A stretch of 64,000 bases of DNA from Pseudomonas thivervalensis (GCF_001269655.1 NZ_LHVE01000016.1:52034-116033), one strand, 5' to 3'. Positions 42,893-51,435 are shown, counted from the stretch's first letter. Made by a program: numbers and translations. The notes: generated by a model not told the origin, from the letters alone.

Positions 42893-44746
42893 ATGCTCAA
42901 ACGCCTTGCCTGGCTGGCGCTCTGTGTGTGCGCCCCGCTGTCCGCCGCGCCTCATGTCGACCCTCAACGTTTGCAGCAACTGGCCAATGACCGCTTCTGG
43001 ATCTCCCTGGGCCACTACGAAACCGCCAAGCTCGGCGGCTGGCGCAGCTATATCAGCGACAAAAAATTCTTCCTCGCGCCCGATGGCAACGAACATCCTG
43101 ACCGCGAACTGACCGCCACGCTGCACGCCTTGTATGCCCCGGCCAGCGCTGGCCAGCAGCATGCCCAGTGCGTGTACCCGGCGCGAACCCGCTGGCTCAA
43201 GGCACAGCTCAACCTGACAGACCTGCCGGCAGTCGATTGCAGCGACTTCACCCAGTGGTTCAAGGACGTATCGCCCCATAGCGCGGTGATGATTTTCCCC
43301 GCCGCCTACCTGAACAGCCCGTCGTCGATGTTTGGCCACACCCTGTTGCGCATCGACCAGGCCGACGTGCAAAGCGACAAGACCGCCCTGCTCAGCTACG
43401 CGATCAATTTCGGCGCCTACATCGAAGGTTCCGACAACAGCATTCTCTATGCCTGGAAGGGCCTGATGGGCGGCTATCCCGGCTTGTTCGCCCTGGTGCC
43501 GTACCAGGAAAAACTCTCCGAATACCGTAGCCTGGAGAACCGCGACCTGTGGGAATACCGCCTCAACCTGAGCCAGGCGGAAACCGAACGCATGGTCGAA
43601 CACGTCTGGGAACTCAAGCAGATTCAGTTCGACTATTTCTTCTTCGACGAAAACTGTTCCTATCGCTTGCTCGAATTGCTGCAAGTGGCCCGTCCCAGCC
43701 TGCGCCTGACCGAACAATTTCCGCTGACGGCGATTCCCACCGACACCGTCAAGGCGGTAAAAGAGGCCGGCCTGGTGGAAAGCATCCAGTATCGACCGTC
43801 CCGGGAACGGGAACTGCTCAGCCGCGCTGAACCGCTCAGCGATGATGAACAGCAATGGGTACTGAACGTCAGCGCCGATCAGCAGCAGCTGCAAGCGCCG
43901 GCCTTCAAGGCATTGCCGCGCGAACGCCAGGCGCTGATCATCGACGCGGCCTATCGCCTGGAGCGCTATCGCGCCAACGGCCAGGAACGTGATTCGAAAC
44001 GGGCCCAGCGCAGCTTCGAGCTGTTGCGGGCGATCAACCAGAACCCCGCGCCGGAACTCGACATCCCGCAGCCGGGCCTGCCCGAGGACGGTCACCAGTC
44101 GCGCACCTGGCAGGCCGGCCTCGGTACACGGGGCGACCGGGCGTTCGGCGAATATGGCTTGCGCATGGCCTATCACGACCTCAACGACAACGCCGAGAGC
44201 TTCCCACTGGGGGCGCAGATCGAAATCCTGCAGTTGAAACTGCGCCAGTACGAGGGCAACGACTGGCAGGTGCAGCAACTGGACCTGGCGACCATTCGCT
44301 CCCTGACCCCACGCAACGAACTGTTGCAACCGTTGTCCTGGCAGGTCACCGGCGGCCTGGAGCGGGTGCCAGGCAAACACGACGATGAAACCTTGGTCAG
44401 CCACGTCAACGGCGGCGCGGGCGGCACCTGGGCGCTGGGCGAAGATGTACTGGGCTTTGCCCTGGGCACGCTGCGGGTTGAGCACAACAACGATTTTGCC
44501 CAGTTCATCGCCCCGGCCGCCGGTTTCAACAGCGGTGTGCTGTGGAAGAACCCCTTGGGCAACCTGAGCCTGGAAGCCAAGGGCGATTATTTCGTCAACG
44601 GCGAAGTGCGTCGCAGCCTGAGCCTCAATCAGCAGTGGGAATTGTCCCGCAACCTCGGCCTGCGCCTGAGTGCCCAGCGGGAATTCAGCCAATTGGCCTC
44701 GCCGGAGAACGAGGTGATGCTCGAGGTGAAGTGGTACCACTACTGA
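42893..44746 (+). CDS. DUF4105 (Lnb-type) outer-membrane protein
   Basis: 617 aa. Signal peptide MLKRLAWLALCVCAPLSAAP. N-terminal half is the DUF4105/Lnb periplasmic domain with PSSMFGHTLLRID and FFFDENCSYRLLELLQ; the conserved His and Cys in these motifs resemble a cysteine-peptidase or amidase site (inference). The C-terminal third has alternating residues and a terminal aromatic (EVKWYHY), as expected of an outer-membrane beta-barrel. The biological role is unknown. No clear operon partner; a lipoprotein gene follows after about 100 bp. Confidence 0.87.
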   Translation: MLKRLAWLALCVCAPLSAAPHVDPQRLQQLANDRFWISLGHYETAKLGGWRSYISDKKFFLAPDGNEHPDRELTATLHALYAPASAGQQHAQCVYPARTRWLKAQLNLTDLPAVDCSDFTQWFKDVSPHSAVMIFPAAYLNSPSSMFGHTLLRIDQADVQSDKTALLSYAINFGAYIEGSDNSILYAWKGLMGGYPGLFALVPYQEKLSEYRSLENRDLWEYRLNLSQAETERMVEHVWELKQIQFDYFFFDENCSYRLLELLQVARPSLRLTEQFPLTAIPTDTVKAVKEAGLVESIQYRPSRERELLSRAEPLSDDEQQWVLNVSADQQQLQAPAFKALPRERQALIIDAAYRLERYRANGQERDSKRAQRSFELLRAINQNPAPELDIPQPGLPEDGHQSRTWQAGLGTRGDRAFGEYGLRMAYHDLNDNAESFPLGAQIEILQLKLRQYEGNDWQVQQLDLATIRSLTPRNELLQPLSWQVTGGLERVPGKHDDETLVSHVNGGAGGTWALGEDVLGFALGTLRVEHNNDFAQFIAPAAGFNSGVLWKNPLGNLSLEAKGDYFVNGEVRRSLSLNQQWELSRNLGLRLSAQREFSQLASPENEVMLEVKWYHY

Positions 44747-44850
44747 CACTGGCCTGCACAACGAACGGATTGATCACCGCGCTTTCACGCCTTACTGACG
44801 AATCCACTTCTAGACTTCTTGTATAGGCGGGATTCGGCAGGAAAGCACAA

Positions 44851-45207
44851 ATGAAACGCGCGGCAGTGGTTCTGGGTATGTTGATGTTGCTCGGTGGCTG
44901 TGAAACCACCCACGAAGACTTGATCGCCCGGGGTTATCCACCAGCGTTCGCCGACGGCTACGACGATGGTTGCAGCAGTGGCCGGCAAGCGGCCGGGGTA
45001 ATCACCGGGCAGTTCAGGAAAGACGTGCCGCGCTACCTCAAGGACCCACGCTACGCCGAAGGCTGGAGCGATGGCTTCCGTCAGTGCCAGGCCATGCGCG
45101 AGAGCGAAGAGCGCAACGCTTATCGCGAACGCCATTGGGACGAACGTGAGCGGGCCTGGCAGCAACAGAAAGACCAGGACGCCGCCCGGGCTTATCGCTC
45201 GCCGTGA
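44851..45207 (+). CDS. Small hypothetical lipoprotein
   Basis: 118 aa. Signal peptide with lipobox LLGGC (Cys17), so it is probably lipidated. The mature part starts ETTHEDLIARGYPPAFADGYDDGCSSG and has a second similar unit, DPRYAEGWSDGFRQCQAMRE. This DGYDDGC..G / EGWSDGFRQC pair looks like two copies of a short helical motif with one Cys each. The C-terminus is charged and helical (RERHWDERERAWQQQKDQ). I do not recognise a function. Confidence 0.8.
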   Translation: MKRAAVVLGMLMLLGGCETTHEDLIARGYPPAFADGYDDGCSSGRQAAGVITGQFRKDVPRYLKDPRYAEGWSDGFRQCQAMRESEERNAYRERHWDERERAWQQQKDQDAARAYRSP

Positions 45208-45279
45208 GTCGTCCACAGACATCCGTCGAAACCAAAACCCTGCGACCATGGACCAAACTCCAAGAGAGGAGCAAATGCC

Positions 45280-45771
45280 ATGAGTCGCGCCTTCGTCAAT
45301 GAAGACAACGCCGCTGCCCAGGCCGACCAGCCGGTCGAACGCCAGGTCAGTGCGCAACCCAATTACGTGACACCCACCGGGCTTGCCCAGCTCCAAGCCC
45401 GGGTCGCCGAGTTGCAGGCCTTGCACGGCCAGCAGGCGACCCGAGGGGATCTGGCGGACAAGCAGCGGGTCGCCGACCTTGAACGGGATCTGCGCTATTT
45501 CAAACAGCGCCTGCAAAGCGCCCAGGTCGTTGCGCCGATTTCGTCCGATCAAGTGCGAATCGGCCACTGGGTGACCTTTGCCGATGAACACGATCACCCA
45601 CAGCGGGTGCAATTGGTGGGTGAGGATCAAGCCGATGCGGCCAGTGGTTTGATCAACTGGGGCTCGCCGCTGGGTCGGGCGTTGTTGGGGACGAAAGTGG
45701 GGGATGAAGTGATATGGGAAAGACCGCTGGGCAAACTCGCCATCGAGGTTATTGCAATAGATCTCCCCTGA
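45280..45771 (+). CDS. GreA/GreB family protein
   Basis: 163 aa. Helical N-terminal part (TPTGLAQLQARVAELQALHG.. to RDLRYFKQRLQSAQVV) and a C-terminal FKBP-like Gre domain (QVRIGHWVTFADEHDH, WGSPLGRALLGTKVGDEVIWERPLGKLAIEVIAID). The tip of the Gre coiled coil normally carries two acidic catalytic residues; here the hairpin region has GDLADKQRVADLE, so cleavage activity is not assured. GAGGAG lies 7 bases before the ATG. It is the last core gene before the lanthipeptide locus. Confidence 0.85.
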   Translation: MSRAFVNEDNAAAQADQPVERQVSAQPNYVTPTGLAQLQARVAELQALHGQQATRGDLADKQRVADLERDLRYFKQRLQSAQVVAPISSDQVRIGHWVTFADEHDHPQRVQLVGEDQADAASGLINWGSPLGRALLGTKVGDEVIWERPLGKLAIEVIAIDLP

Positions 45772-45881
45772 TGTTGCCAGTGTCTTTAAACATGACTAAA
45801 GCCGCCGACTTCCAGACACGATAACAACCTGTTACTTGCTGTAGCTATATGTAACTGCAACATGCGCTCATAACGCCAAGT

Positions 45882-45909
45882 TTGTGTTGATCCCGGACCA
45901 TGCTACTGT
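45882..45909 (+). promoter_or_regulatory. Possible promoter of the lanthipeptide locus
   Basis: TTGTGT (45882-45887), a 16-bp spacer, TACTGT (45904-45909), about 50 bp before the first precursor. It is weak. A dyad GTTAC-N15-GTAAC (45831-45855) lies upstream and could be a regulator site. The gap 45772-45958 holds no other feature. Confidence 0.35.
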
Positions 45910-45958
45910 TTTCCCCGCACTTAAACCCGTGCGCAGTAACAATAAAGGAGATGCAACA

Positions 45959-46102
45959 ATGAGCGAACAAATACTGGCCATGTCCGGTGACTTCGACACC
46001 GACTTCAACGCCTACCAACAGGTAATCGACCGTGGCATCGAATCAGCAGCGCTGACCATTGTCGAATGCGGCACCATAAACTGCACCGCGACTCTATGCT
46101 AA
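45959..46102 (+). CDS. lanA1: Class II lanthipeptide precursor 1
   Basis: 47 aa. The leader starts MSEQILAMSGDFDTDFNAYQ, shared with the second precursor. The C-terminal core contains all three cysteines in [Thr]-x(2-3)-Cys modules: Thr33-x-x-x-Cys37, Thr39-x-x-Cys42, Thr43-x-x-x-Cys47, and ends in Cys. No Gly-Gly or Gly-Ala cleavage site is visible. AAGGAG lies 8 bases before the ATG. A longer frame from 45884 is not preceded by a better signal. It is followed by a hairpin, a second precursor and LanM. Assignment rests on the neighbouring LanM, the short length and the Cys/Thr pattern. Confidence 0.88.
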   Translation: MSEQILAMSGDFDTDFNAYQQVIDRGIESAALTIVECGTINCTATLC

Positions 46103-46189
46103 GTCCTTTGTCATCGAAGTAGACCTGCCCAACAGGTTTTTGCTACATCCTAATCCCACCTAGAAAACAGCACCCTTAACACCCTACAG

Positions 46190-46215
46190 TGCGGGTGCGC
46201 TTACTCGCACCCGCA
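46190..46215 (+). promoter_or_regulatory. Perfect hairpin between the two precursor genes
   Basis: TGCGGGTGCG-CTTACT-CGCACCCGCA: a 10-bp perfect GC-rich stem without a following T-run. It is likely an mRNA 3'-end stabiliser or partial attenuator between lanA1 and lanA2. A weaker ACCTG/CAGGT stem with a T-run precedes it at 46123-46141. Confidence 0.65.
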
Positions 46216-46263
46216 GACCGCTGGTCACTGTACGTGTTTTGGGGTAACTGATGAGGAACAAAC

Positions 46264-46422
46264 ATGAGCGAACAAATCCTGAACATGTCCGGGGACTTCT
46301 ATAGCGAATTCGACGCTTATCAAGCGCCGGCGAACAACATGGCGTCGATCCTGACAACTACGTTGGAATGCAACACCTTTGGGACGTGCACCAACATGGA
46401 ATGTTCGACACTTGGGTGCTAA
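46264..46422 (+). CDS. lanA2: Class II lanthipeptide precursor 2
   Basis: 52 aa, MSEQILNMSGDFYSEFDAYQ leader followed by APANNMASIL and a 22-residue core ending in Cys52. All four cysteines lie in repeated [Thr/Ser]-x-x-x-Cys modules: Thr32-Cys36, Thr38-Cys42, Thr43-Cys47, Ser48-Cys52. The only spacer between modules is Asn37. GAGGA lies 6 bases before the ATG. The leader is nearly identical to precursor 1 (12 of the first 12 positions except residue 7) while the cores differ. It is followed by an 11-bp hairpin and then lanM. Below usual ORF length cut-offs and easily missed. Confidence 0.88.
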   Translation: MSEQILNMSGDFYSEFDAYQAPANNMASILTTTLECNTFGTCTNMECSTLGC

Positions 46423-46462
46423 GTCCGCCAACTGAATATCAGAACAGGCGACACCTATAAAC

Positions 46463-46487
46463 ATAGAGCAGGCATCGCCTGCTCTAT
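46463..46487 (+). promoter_or_regulatory. Perfect hairpin between precursor 2 and lanM
   Basis: ATAGAGCAGGC-ATC-GCCTGCTCTAT: an 11-bp perfect stem and 3-nt loop, no T-run, 20 bases before the lanM ATG. Such stems between precursor and modification genes commonly attenuate or process the transcript so that the peptide is made in excess. Confidence 0.7.
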
Positions 46488-46506
46488 CCATGTCTGGAGC
46501 AACGCC

Positions 46507-49500
46507 ATGCTTGTTAATGCTTTGAAGATGAATCAGCGAGGTCAGTACCGATTCTCTTCCGACGACGACATCGCGCTTTTTGAAAACAACCTGACCCGCC
46601 TGCATAACGATGATCAGGCCTTGCTGAATCACTTTGGGCTGGACAGGGCGCAACTGGCCGCCTATGCCAGGGAGCCCGTCAATGATCGGCACCTGCCTGC
46701 CGACGGTCAAACCGCCTTGATGGCCTTGCAAGAAAAACTCGCTCGGCTTGACAGCCTTCACGTCGACCCACTGGCATCGACCGGCAACGACAATTTTTAT
46801 TGGTTTGGCTACCGTTTGTTTCTTTATCTCATCGACACGTTCAAAGCGGATGGGCGCTATGACAAAGCCTCGATGCACATCAATGAACCCGGACTGTTTG
46901 CAGGTCTTGAGCGCTACGTCCTGGCCCGAGTCGGACGCACGTCAGAACAAAGCCTGGTCCATTACCTGAATACACGGATTGCCGACGGCGACGACATCGA
47001 CCTGGGTGAGTTCAGCGAACAACTGCGCACCTTGCCGCTGTTTGATTTCTTCGAAGCCTATCCCGTGCTGGCGACATTGTTGTTTGAGTTGCTGGAAGAC
47101 ACCGTCAACTATCTTTACGCGATCATTCTCGACTTCGCCGAGGATATAGAGGCGCTGGAGACGGCATTTTCGATCCCGTCCCGGAAAATCGACGCCATTG
47201 AGTTCGGCCTGGGTGACCCCCACGGTCGCGGTGAAACGGTCTGCCAGGTCAAGTTCCGCACAACCTCGTTGGTCTACAAGCCAAGAGCCAGCCGCGAAGC
47301 ACTGTTTTTCAATCACCTTCTGGGCCAACTCCATGAGTGGACAGGCGCGGATTGTTTTGCCATTCAGGCGCCAGGAATTCTCAGCCGCGAGCGGCATAGC
47401 TGGGTAGAAAAGATCGACAACACGCCCTGTGACAGCGCAGCGGATGTAGCGCTGTTCTATAAAAAAATGGGCGCGCAGATCGCCGTCATTCATGCACTCA
47501 ACGGTATCGACTTTCATTACGAAAATATCATCGCGTGTGGCAGCAGCCCGGTCATGATTGACCTCGAATGCTTGTTCACCGCATCCACCAGTGACTTGCT
47601 ACTCGACTTACCTGTCGATTGTGCGCTGTCCAATGCCTTCAAGTGGGTCCAGCAGTCGGTGTGTTCCAGCGGCTTTGTGCCCTTCTCACAACAAGCCAAT
47701 AACGACCAGAGCGGATTGACTCGGCAGGAGCTGTTTATCTCCACCCGTCATGCCCTGGTTGTCGAAGAGGGCTTTTACCACTTACGCAAAACCAAATTCG
47801 AACACGCTCCGGAGCAGAAGCATTTGCCGCTCTTGCACGGCGAACACAAGGGACCTGAGGCTTATAAAGCAGAATTGTTCCACGGCTTTGAATACGCCTA
47901 TGACACGTTGATGACCCATCGGCAAACGATGATGCAGATGCTTGAGCAATCCGCCGGCGAACTGTCAACTCGCTTACTGTTCAAAAACTCTCAGCGTTAT
48001 GCTGACTTTATCGGGTTGAGCCGTCACCCACGCTTCATGAAAAACATGCTGGACCGGGAACTACTGCTGGCAACGTTGTGGCAGGACTTGCAGGCACCCT
48101 ATCGGGAAAAGGGCATCCCGCGTTATGAAATAGCCGATCTGCAAAGAGCCAGTATTCCGTGTTTCACCCTGTCGCTCAGCGCCAATCAGTTGATGAGCGC
48201 CCAAGGTGAAACCATCGAAATGACGCAGATCCAACCTCCCATAAAAAGCTGTCTAAAAAAAATAGCCAACCTGTCCAAAGCCGACAGGGCATTACAACTG
48301 ACGCTGCTGGAAATGTGCTTGTATCCAGAACCCAATGGACAGCCATTATCACGTGCCACGCCTGAAACAGCCGCCCCAGCAAATCGACTCGATGGAATTC
48401 TGAGCATCAGTTCCCGCCTCGAAGCGCTTGCGCTCACCGGAACGGCAACGGACGTCAGTTGGCTGGCTTTTCATACGCACCCCACGACTCACCGAAAATA
48501 CCCTTCGCCGATGGACCACGGGCTTTACTCCGGTATCGCCGGGATTGGGTTGTTTTATCTGAGCCTGTTCAAGGTAAGCGGCAAACCGCACGTGCTGTCG
48601 CTCGTGGACCAGGTTCTGGACTCACTGGAGCAACATTTCGGTTTCTTCAGAGCCGACCTGACCGTCAGTGCCTATCATGGCCTGGGGGCTTATCTTTATC
48701 TGCTGATCAACCGCCGCCAGATCACAGGCGATCCGAAGCACGATAAGAAAATTGCCAGTCTGCTGAGCCAACTGATTGAAGTACCGCCTGAAAACTATGA
48801 CTTCGACTTCCTGGGCGGTTGTTGTGGGGCGGTGACGCTGTTGGCCAATATCCATGCGTTAACTGGACAAGCGGATGTGCTGCCGGCCATTCGGCGCATG
48901 GTCGACTACATAAAAGACCAAGTCCTGGTTGAAGACAGCCAGCTTCTGCGCCGCGACGACCGCTCCGTCATTTTGACGGGCCTGTCCCATGGTCTCTCCG
49001 GCGTCATCCATGCCTTGTGCAAAGCCTATGACGTGACCCGTGATGGGGCGTTGGTGCCCTTGGCCACGCAGATCCTGAAAGGTGAAAACCGCTTGAGCCG
49101 GGAAGGTTTCTGGCTCGACCTTAGGGACCTGGGCCCGGTGGACCATGCTACCAAGTGGTGCCACGGCGACGGCGGCATCCTCATCGCCAGGCAACAACTC
49201 ATGAAGTCGATGGGCGATGCCTTGGACGAAACGACCCGGCAGACGGTGCTCGACGATATACAGCGCTGTGAGCACAATCTCTGGCGGCACGGCTTGGGCG
49301 ATGGCTATAACCTGTGCCATGGCGATTTCGGCAACCTGATCTGTCTGTATGACTGGTATCGACACTCGAATAATCCCGAGGGGATCGACAGGGTCAAACA
49401 GGCGCTTGGCGAAGTCGCCCGGAAGTTTTTCGATGGGCCCTTTCTCGACAGCGATCGGGTTCCCGACGTCAGCCTGCTGACGGGTATTACGGGCGCAGGC

Positions 49501-49572
49501 TACGCCTTGCTGTATGAGATCGATCCAACGATCCCCAACATACTCACGCTCGATTTCGCAGTGCCCGCCTAA
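46507..49572 (+). CDS. lanM: Class II lanthipeptide synthetase LanM
   Basis: 1021 aa, bifunctional. The N-terminal dehydratase (DUF4135, about 130-560) phosphorylates and eliminates Ser/Thr side chains: kinase-like motifs LVYKPR (Lys258), DFHYENII (His337, Asn340) and MIDLECLF (Asp352, Glu354). The C-terminal LanC-like cyclase (about 670-1010) shows the HGLYSGIAGIG start and the zinc ligands Cys885 (WCHGDGG) and Cys937-His938 (LCHGDFG). It therefore should form (methyl)lanthionine rings in the two upstream peptides. TGGAG lies 6-10 bases before the ATG. Codon and base use are AT-richer than neighbours: 60-base lines at 46801, 48181 and 48241 counted by hand give 47, 53 and 40% GC, against 62% for a line in ettA. 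No transporter or protease gene is adjacent. Confidence 0.96.
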   Translation: MLVNALKMNQRGQYRFSSDDDIALFENNLTRLHNDDQALLNHFGLDRAQLAAYAREPVNDRHLPADGQTALMALQEKLARLDSLHVDPLASTGNDNFYWFGYRLFLYLIDTFKADGRYDKASMHINEPGLFAGLERYVLARVGRTSEQSLVHYLNTRIADGDDIDLGEFSEQLRTLPLFDFFEAYPVLATLLFELLEDTVNYLYAIILDFAEDIEALETAFSIPSRKIDAIEFGLGDPHGRGETVCQVKFRTTSLVYKPRASREALFFNHLLGQLHEWTGADCFAIQAPGILSRERHSWVEKIDNTPCDSAADVALFYKKMGAQIAVIHALNGIDFHYENIIACGSSPVMIDLECLFTASTSDLLLDLPVDCALSNAFKWVQQSVCSSGFVPFSQQANNDQSGLTRQELFISTRHALVVEEGFYHLRKTKFEHAPEQKHLPLLHGEHKGPEAYKAELFHGFEYAYDTLMTHRQTMMQMLEQSAGELSTRLLFKNSQRYADFIGLSRHPRFMKNMLDRELLLATLWQDLQAPYREKGIPRYEIADLQRASIPCFTLSLSANQLMSAQGETIEMTQIQPPIKSCLKKIANLSKADRALQLTLLEMCLYPEPNGQPLSRATPETAAPANRLDGILSISSRLEALALTGTATDVSWLAFHTHPTTHRKYPSPMDHGLYSGIAGIGLFYLSLFKVSGKPHVLSLVDQVLDSLEQHFGFFRADLTVSAYHGLGAYLYLLINRRQITGDPKHDKKIASLLSQLIEVPPENYDFDFLGGCCGAVTLLANIHALTGQADVLPAIRRMVDYIKDQVLVEDSQLLRRDDRSVILTGLSHGLSGVIHALCKAYDVTRDGALVPLATQILKGENRLSREGFWLDLRDLGPVDHATKWCHGDGGILIARQQLMKSMGDALDETTRQTVLDDIQRCEHNLWRHGLGDGYNLCHGDFGNLICLYDWYRHSNNPEGIDRVKQALGEVARKFFDGPFLDSDRVPDVSLLTGITGAGYALLYEIDPTIPNILTLDFAVPA

Positions 49573-49608
49573 AGCAAGCTAACAATACCTGTGATGAAGG
49601 CAATACCC

Positions 49609-49704
49609 TGTGGGGGTGGGAGCGAGCTTGCTCGCGATGACGGCTTCACATTCAACATCTCTGCTAGCTGATCCACCGCCATCGCGAGCAAGCTCGCTCC
49701 CACA
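49609..49704. repeat. REPIN, family 1, with an insertion in the left arm
   Basis: CTGTGGGGGTGGGAGCGAGC carries an extra GGGTG relative to the family; the right arm CATCGCGAGCAAGCTCGC... is normal. It lies between the convergent lanM and ettA. Confidence 0.85.
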
Positions 49705-49721
49705 ACGGGAATTGTGTCCAT

Positions 49722-49755
49722 AAAAAAACGGAGCCTTCGAAGGCTCCGTTTTTTT
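49722..49755. terminator. Bidirectional intrinsic terminator between lanM and ettA
   Basis: AAAAAAACGGAGCC-TTCGAA-GGCTCCGTTTTTTT: A and T runs on both sides serve both convergent genes. Confidence 0.92.
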
Positions 49756-49770
49756 GTGCAACCGACCGAA

Positions 49771-51435
49771 TCAGGCCAGCTTTTTGTGCCGTACGCGATG
49801 CGGCTGGGCAGCGGCTTCGCCGAGGCGCTTCTTGCGATCGGCTTCGTACTCGGTGTAGTTACCTTCGAAGAACACCGCTTGCGAGTCGTCTTCGTACGCC
49901 AGTATGTGGGTCGCCACACGGTCAAGGAACCACCGATCGTGGGAGATCACAATGGCGGCGCCCGGGAAGTCCAGCAAGGCTTCTTCCAGGGAACGCAGGG
50001 TTTCAACGTCGAGGTCGTTGGACGGTTCGTCGAGCAGCAGGACGTTGCCGCCCTCCTTCAAGGTCAACGCCAGGTGCAAGCGACCGCGCTCACCACCGGA
50101 CAAGTCCTTGACGAACTTTTGCTGGTCGCCGCCCTTGAAGTTGAAGCGACCGACATAAGTGCGCGACGGGATTTCATAGTTGCCGATGCGGATCTGGTCG
50201 GAACCGTCGGAAATCTGCTGGAACACGGTCTTGCTGCCGTCCAGGTCTTCGCGGCTCTGGTCGACGCAAGCCAGTTGCACGGTCTCACCGATTTCGATGC
50301 TGCCCGAATCCGGGGTTTCCTTGCCCATCAGCATGCGGAACAGCGTGGACTTACCGGCACCGTTACCACCGATCACACCAACAATGGCGCCTTTTGGCAT
50401 GGAGAACGACAGGTTGTCGATCAGCACGCGGTCGCCATAACCCTTGGTGACGTTCTTGAACTCGATGACCTTGTCACCCAGGCGCGGACCGGCCGGGATG
50501 TAGATCTCGTTGGTTTCGCTGCGCTTCTGGAATTCCTGGGATTGCATTTCCTCGAAGCGTTGCAGACGTGCCTTGGATTTGGACTGGCGGGCCTTGGCGC
50601 CTTTGCGCACCCACTCCAGTTCTTCCTTCATGGCTTTTTCATGGGCCGACTGCTGCTTGGATTCCTGGGCCAGACGATCGGACTTGGCTTCCAGCCATCC
50701 CGAATAGTTGCCCTCGTACGGAATGCCCGCGCCGCGGTCGAGTTCCAGGATCCAGCCGGCGACGTTGTCCAGGAAGTAACGGTCGTGCGTGATCGCTACC
50801 ACGGTGCCAGGGAAGTCGTGCAGGAAATGCTCGAGCCAGGCAACGGAATCGGCGTCCAGGTGGTTGGTCGGTTCGTCGAGCAGCAGCATGTCCGGGGCCG
50901 ACAGCAGCAGGCGGCACAAGGCCACGCGGCGCTTCTCACCACCAGAGAGGTGTTCGACCTTCGCGTCCCAGGCCGGCAGGCGCAGCGCATCGGCGGCGAC
51001 TTCCAGCTGGCGGTCGAGGTTGTGGCCGTCGCTGGCCTGCAGGATCGCCTCGAGCTTGGCCTGTTCGGCAGCCAGCTTGTCGAAGTCGGCATCCGGGTCG
51101 GCGTAGGCGGCGTAGACCTCGTCCAGGCGCGCCTGGGCGTCCTTGATCACGCTGACCGCTTCCTCGACCACTTCACGGACGGTCTTGCTCGGGTCCAGCT
51201 GTGGCTCTTGCGGCAGGTAGCCGATGTTCAGGTCCGGCATTGGACGGGCTTCGCCGTCGAATTCGTTATCGACGCCGGCCATGATTTTCAGCAGCGTGGA
51301 CTTACCCGAACCGTTGAGGCCCAGTACGCCGATCTTGGCGCCAGGGAAGAAGGACAGCGAAATGTTTTTCAGGATTTCCCGCTTCGGCGGAACAACTTTG
51401 CTCAGCCGATGCATGGTGAAGACGTATTGAGCCAT
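49771..51435 (-). CDS. ettA: Energy-dependent translational throttle protein EttA
   Basis: 554-aa ABC-F protein that binds the ribosomal E site and gates entry into elongation according to the ATP/ADP ratio. Two ABC domains: GLNGSGKST with LSGGEKRR, and GGNGAGKST with LSGGERGR. The linker has the EttA arm region and the charged ARQSKSKARLQRFEEMQSQE. There are no membrane segments, so it is not an exporter for the adjacent lanthipeptide. The ATG at 51435 (MAQYVFTMHRLSK) is the family start; the longer frame to 51570 is not. Confidence 0.96.
   Translation of the reverse strand: MAQYVFTMHRLSKVVPPKREILKNISLSFFPGAKIGVLGLNGSGKSTLLKIMAGVDNEFDGEARPMPDLNIGYLPQEPQLDPSKTVREVVEEAVSVIKDAQARLDEVYAAYADPDADFDKLAAEQAKLEAILQASDGHNLDRQLEVAADALRLPAWDAKVEHLSGGEKRRVALCRLLLSAPDMLLLDEPTNHLDADSVAWLEHFLHDFPGTVVAITHDRYFLDNVAGWILELDRGAGIPYEGNYSGWLEAKSDRLAQESKQQSAHEKAMKEELEWVRKGAKARQSKSKARLQRFEEMQSQEFQKRSETNEIYIPAGPRLGDKVIEFKNVTKGYGDRVLIDNLSFSMPKGAIVGVIGGNGAGKSTLFRMLMGKETPDSGSIEIGETVQLACVDQSREDLDGSKTVFQQISDGSDQIRIGNYEIPSRTYVGRFNFKGGDQQKFVKDLSGGERGRLHLALTLKEGGNVLLLDEPSNDLDVETLRSLEEALLDFPGAAIVISHDRWFLDRVATHILAYEDDSQAVFFEGNYTEYEADRKKRLGEAAAQPHRVRHKKLA

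Noticed and set aside
45884..46102. 72-codon longer form of lanthipeptide precursor 1
   Set aside because: The AAGGAG site serves the ATG at 45959, and only the shorter form aligns with precursor 2.
49771..51435. ettA as the exporter or immunity ABC protein for the lanthipeptide
   Set aside because: It is a soluble ABC-F protein without membrane segments, convergent with lanM, host-like in GC and conserved as a core gene.
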